Below the pieces are notes generated by a model. It made no database searches. It worked only from the letters and a program-made list of their open reading frames with translations, and was not told where the DNA came from. A program made the position numbers and the translations under genes. From CAMPJU01 sp046566095 (lineage in GTDB: Bacteria; Pseudomonadota; Gammaproteobacteria; Xanthomonadales; Xanthomonadaceae), in the NCBI GenBank assembly GCA_046566095.1, contig JBKHXI010000177.1, positions 1-16,091 of the forward strand: a stretch of 16,091 bases of DNA. Reading direction: 5' to 3'. Shown here one piece after another: positions 14,208 through 16,091 of the stretch. Each line of letters starts with the position of its first letter. Position 1 is the stretch's first letter.

Positions 14208-15493
14208 TGCGGCTGGCACTGCCGGCGCTCGCGATCCTGCTGGCCGCCTGCAGCGCGGCGCCGAAGAAGCCGACCCCGCCGCCCGCCACCTCCAACGCGG
14301 CCCCGGCCGCGCAGCCCGCCGGGCCGCGCAAGCGCTCGCCCTATCCGCCGGCGCAGGAGGACCTGTCCAAGCGCGGCGACTACGTCGCCGGCGGCCTGTA
14401 CGCGCCGCACATCCGCGACAGCGCGCCGGCCGAGCTGCCGCGGGTGGACCTGATCCCCGAGCCCGACGTGGTCGACGAACCGCGCTCGCGCTACGGCAAC
14501 CGCTCGCCCTACACGGTGCTGGGCAGGTCCTATGCGGTGCTCGATTCGACCGAGGGCTTCGTCGAGCAGGGCCTGGCCTCGTTCTACGGCAACAAGTTCC
14601 ACGGCCGCCGCACTTCGAACCTGGAGGTGTACGACATGTACGCCTTCACCGCCGCGCACAAGACCCTGCCGCTGCCCAGCTTCGCCAGGGTCACCAACCT
14701 GGAGAACGGGCGTTCGGTGATCGTGCGGGTCAACGACCGCGGGCCGTTCCACGAGGGCCGGGTGATCGACCTGAGCTGGGCGGCCGCGGTCAAGCTGGAC
14801 CTGCACCGGGCCGGCACCGCCCGGGTCGAGGTGCGGGCGCTGCCGGCGCGGCCGGGCAGCTATGCCGCGCTGCAGGCGGAGCTGGCGCGCGAGGCCCGCG
14901 GCCCGGCGGCCGCGCCCAGTGCGCTCGACGCGCTGGTGGCGGGGCTGCCGGCGCAGCCCGCCGCCGCTGCGGCACCGGTGCAGTCCGCGGTCGCGGCGCC
15001 GGAGGCGGCAGGCGCGGGCGTCGTCGCGGCCGCGGTCGTTCCGGCGCCGGCCGCAGGCGGCGAGTACCGCTTCGACATGCAGCGCGACGGCCGGGTCATG
15101 ACCGCCGATCAGTTCGATGCCTGGATGCGCGAACGCGGGGTCCGCGTCGCCACCGGGGTGGCCGGCCGGCCGGCGCCGAGGGAGGCGGTCGCCGCGTCCA
15201 CGGCGGCGGCGCCGGTCGAGGCGCCGGACCGGCTGCCGCCGGTGGCGGCGCCGCCCGCCGCCGGGGTCGTGCTCCAGGTCGCCAGCTTCGCCGCCCGCGA
15301 CAATGCCGAGCGCGCGCTGGCGCTGCTGCAGGGCGCGGGAATCGCCGGCGCGGGGCTGCACGACGGGGTCGCCGACGGCCGGCCGGTCTGGCGGCTGCGG
15401 ATCGGGCCGGTCGACGGCGCGGCGGTCGCTGAACTCTCGACGCTGGTGGCGGGCCTGGGTTTCGGCCCCCCGCAGGTGGTGCGCGGCCGCTAG
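14204..15493 (+). CDS. rlpA: Septal-ring lytic transglycosylase RlpA with SPOR domain
   Basis: A 429-residue lipoprotein. Lipobox LLAAC (Cys16) is followed by a Pro/Lys-rich linker and the double-psi beta-barrel domain (about 120-210). A long Ala/Pro linker (about 225-350) contains a small distinct patch near 285 (EYRFDMQRDG...DAWMRERG), and a C-terminal SPOR domain (about 355-427, starting VVLQVASFAARDNAERAL) would bind denuded septal glycan. Residues matching the catalytic set of Pseudomonas RlpA are all present: Glu141, His152 in TAAHKTLPLPSF and Asp178 in VNDRGPF. It is therefore probably an active lytic transglycosylase on stem-free glycan. The usual TANGE motif reads TSNLE here. Start: ATGATG at 14204, overlapping the mltB stop; initiation at the second ATG (14207) is equally possible. 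Confidence 0.96.
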   Translation: MMRLALPALAILLAACSAAPKKPTPPPATSNAAPAAQPAGPRKRSPYPPAQEDLSKRGDYVAGGLYAPHIRDSAPAELPRVDLIPEPDVVDEPRSRYGNRSPYTVLGRSYAVLDSTEGFVEQGLASFYGNKFHGRRTSNLEVYDMYAFTAAHKTLPLPSFARVTNLENGRSVIVRVNDRGPFHEGRVIDLSWAAAVKLDLHRAGTARVEVRALPARPGSYAALQAELAREARGPAAAPSALDALVAGLPAQPAAAAAPVQSAVAAPEAAGAGVVAAAVVPAPAAGGEYRFDMQRDGRVMTADQFDAWMRERGVRVATGVAGRPAPREAVAASTAAAPVEAPDRLPPVAAPPAAGVVLQVASFAARDNAERALALLQGAGIAGAGLHDGVADGRPVWRLRIGPVDGAAVAELSTLVAGLGFGPPQVVRGR

Positions 15494-15524
15494 TGCGTGG
15501 TCCCGGAACAATCGTTCGGAGCGA

Positions 15525-15626
15525 GTCGTCCCGGCAAAGCAAGTCGTCCTGAGCGGAACGAGGGATCCGCTTCCAAGCAGATTCCTCGCCACGTCCGGAA
15601 CGACGACGGAGGTGCGGTCGTCCCGG
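15525..15626. repeat. Nested inverted repeats between rlpA and dacC
   Basis: The arms 15543-15567 and 15580-15604 are reverse complements at 17 of 25 positions around a 12-nt centre. Outside them GTCGTCCCGG occurs twice in direct orientation (15525-15534 and 15617-15626). The core resembles the widespread intergenic palindrome of the gtcatcctgagcg...ggatc type seen in many proteobacterial genomes (from memory). This stretch has more A and T than the flanking genes and codes for nothing I can support. It may help end the rlpA transcript. Confidence 0.6.
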
Positions 15627-15673
15627 GAACGCGCGGGACAGCGCGGGCCAGGGCACCCGCCGCGCGCCTCGCC

Positions 15674-15679
15674 TACAAT
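15674..15679 (+). promoter_or_regulatory. Candidate -10 element of dacC
   Basis: TACAAT matches the -10 consensus at 5 of 6 positions, the best in the window, and lies 92 nt before the dacC ATG. No clear -35 was found upstream. It suggests dacC has its own promoter after the repeat region. Confidence 0.45.
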
Positions 15680-15693
15680 CCGTTCTTCCTTTT

Positions 15694-15753
15694 CCGGCCG
15701 CGGACGGCCGGATTTCCCGCCGCAGGATGTGCAACCGCCGGCGCGCCGCCGGC
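15694..15753 (+). other. Two GC hairpins in the predicted dacC leader
   Basis: The first hairpin, 15694-15711, has a 7-bp stem CCGGCCG/CGGCCGG around CGGA. The second, 15737-15753, has a 7-bp stem GCCGGCG/CGCCGGC around CGC and ends 4 nt before the GGAG ribosome site (15758-15761). They could slow ribosome access or act as attenuators, or may just reflect base composition. Confidence 0.35.
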
Positions 15754-15771
15754 CGCAGGAGCTCCGATCCG

Positions 15772-16091
15772 ATGCCGATCCACGCCCGCCGCCACCCGTT
15801 CGCCCGTGGCCTGGCCGCCGCGCTGGCCGCCTGTGCCGCCGCCCTCGTCGGCCTGGCGCTGGCGCAGACGCCCGCACCCGCGCCAGCGGCCGCCGCACCC
15901 GCGGCCGAGATGCCGGTGCCGCCGCCGCCGGCGATCGTCGGCGCGGCCTGGCTGCTGATGGACCACGCCACCGGCCGGGTGCTGGCCGGCGAGAACATCG
16001 ACGTGCGCCGCGAGCCGGCCAGCCTGACCAAGGTCATGACCAGCTACGTGGTCGCCGCCGAGATGGCCGCCGGCAAGATCAAGCCCGACGA
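15772..16091 (+). CDS. dacC: D-alanyl-D-alanine carboxypeptidase, PBP5/6 family (3' end cut off by window)
   Basis: The first 106 codons are present. An N-terminal signal peptide (basic HARRHPFARG, hydrophobic core, AxA-type end near ALAQ) is followed by a Pro/Ala-rich stretch. The start of a serine peptidase S11 domain then appears: AWLLMDHATGRVLAGENIDV and the active-site PASLTKVMT, with Ser84 and Lys87 of the SxxK motif. The enzyme removes the terminal D-Ala from wall pentapeptides in the periplasm and limits cross-linking. The SxN and KTG motifs and the C-terminal membrane helix lie beyond the window. The ATG at 15772 has GGAG (15758-15761) at 10 nt. The symbol dacC follows the usual neighbour order with rlpA; dacA would name the same family. 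Confidence 0.93.
   Translation, partial: MPIHARRHPFARGLAAALAACAAALVGLALAQTPAPAPAAAAPAAEMPVPPPPAIVGAAWLLMDHATGRVLAGENIDVRREPASLTKVMTSYVVAAEMAAGKIKPD

Noticed and set aside
15494..15771. CRISPR-like array because of repeated GTCGTCC strings
   Set aside because: Copies are few, in mixed orientation and unevenly spaced; they fit palindromic intergenic repeats instead.

Overview
The window is very GC-rich (third codon positions are nearly all G or C) and densely coded. Protein features, lipoprotein-rich gene content, GTAG-type palindromic repeats and the fused order mreBCD-mrdA-rodA-mltB-rlpA-dacC all suggest a gammaproteobacterium of the Xanthomonadaceae/Lysobacteraceae (Lysobacter, Luteimonas or Xanthomonas type). 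The genus cannot be fixed from the sequence alone. Codon use looks uniform, and there is no sign of a recent insertion, prophage, tRNA, rRNA or CRISPR.

Left part (1-7000) holds metabolic and accessory genes. A secreted DUF5916/CBM9-like protein runs leftwards off the edge and is divergent from a predicted lipoprotein M1 aminopeptidase. The aminopeptidase overlaps a small unknown lipoprotein gene by 11 nt. Next come a stand-alone EAL c-di-GMP phosphodiesterase and a YbaK-type aminoacyl-tRNA deacylase. The deacylase is convergent with a PfkB-family nucleoside/sugar kinase, and a GTAG-type palindromic repeat lies between them.

Right part (7000-16091) is one long rightward block for building and remodelling the peptidoglycan of the cell cylinder. 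MreB is the actin-like filament, MreC and MreD are the membrane scaffold, MrdA/PBP2 is the transpeptidase and RodA is the glycosyltransferase. MltB and RlpA are lipoprotein lytic transglycosylases, and DacC (cut by the window edge) is a D-Ala-D-Ala carboxypeptidase. mreC-mreD, mrdA-rodA and mltB-rlpA are coupled by stop/start overlaps. Gaps with candidate promoters or strong hairpins lie before mreB, between mreB and mreC, before mltB and before dacC, so the block probably forms several overlapping transcription units.

I do not see a previously undescribed system here; the block is a well-known cell-shape cluster. The points most worth checking are the unknown lipoprotein tied to the M1 peptidase, the repeat that supplies the deacylase stop codon, the nested repeats between rlpA and dacC, the hairpin plus promoter between mreB and mreC, and a possible leaderless mltB mRNA.
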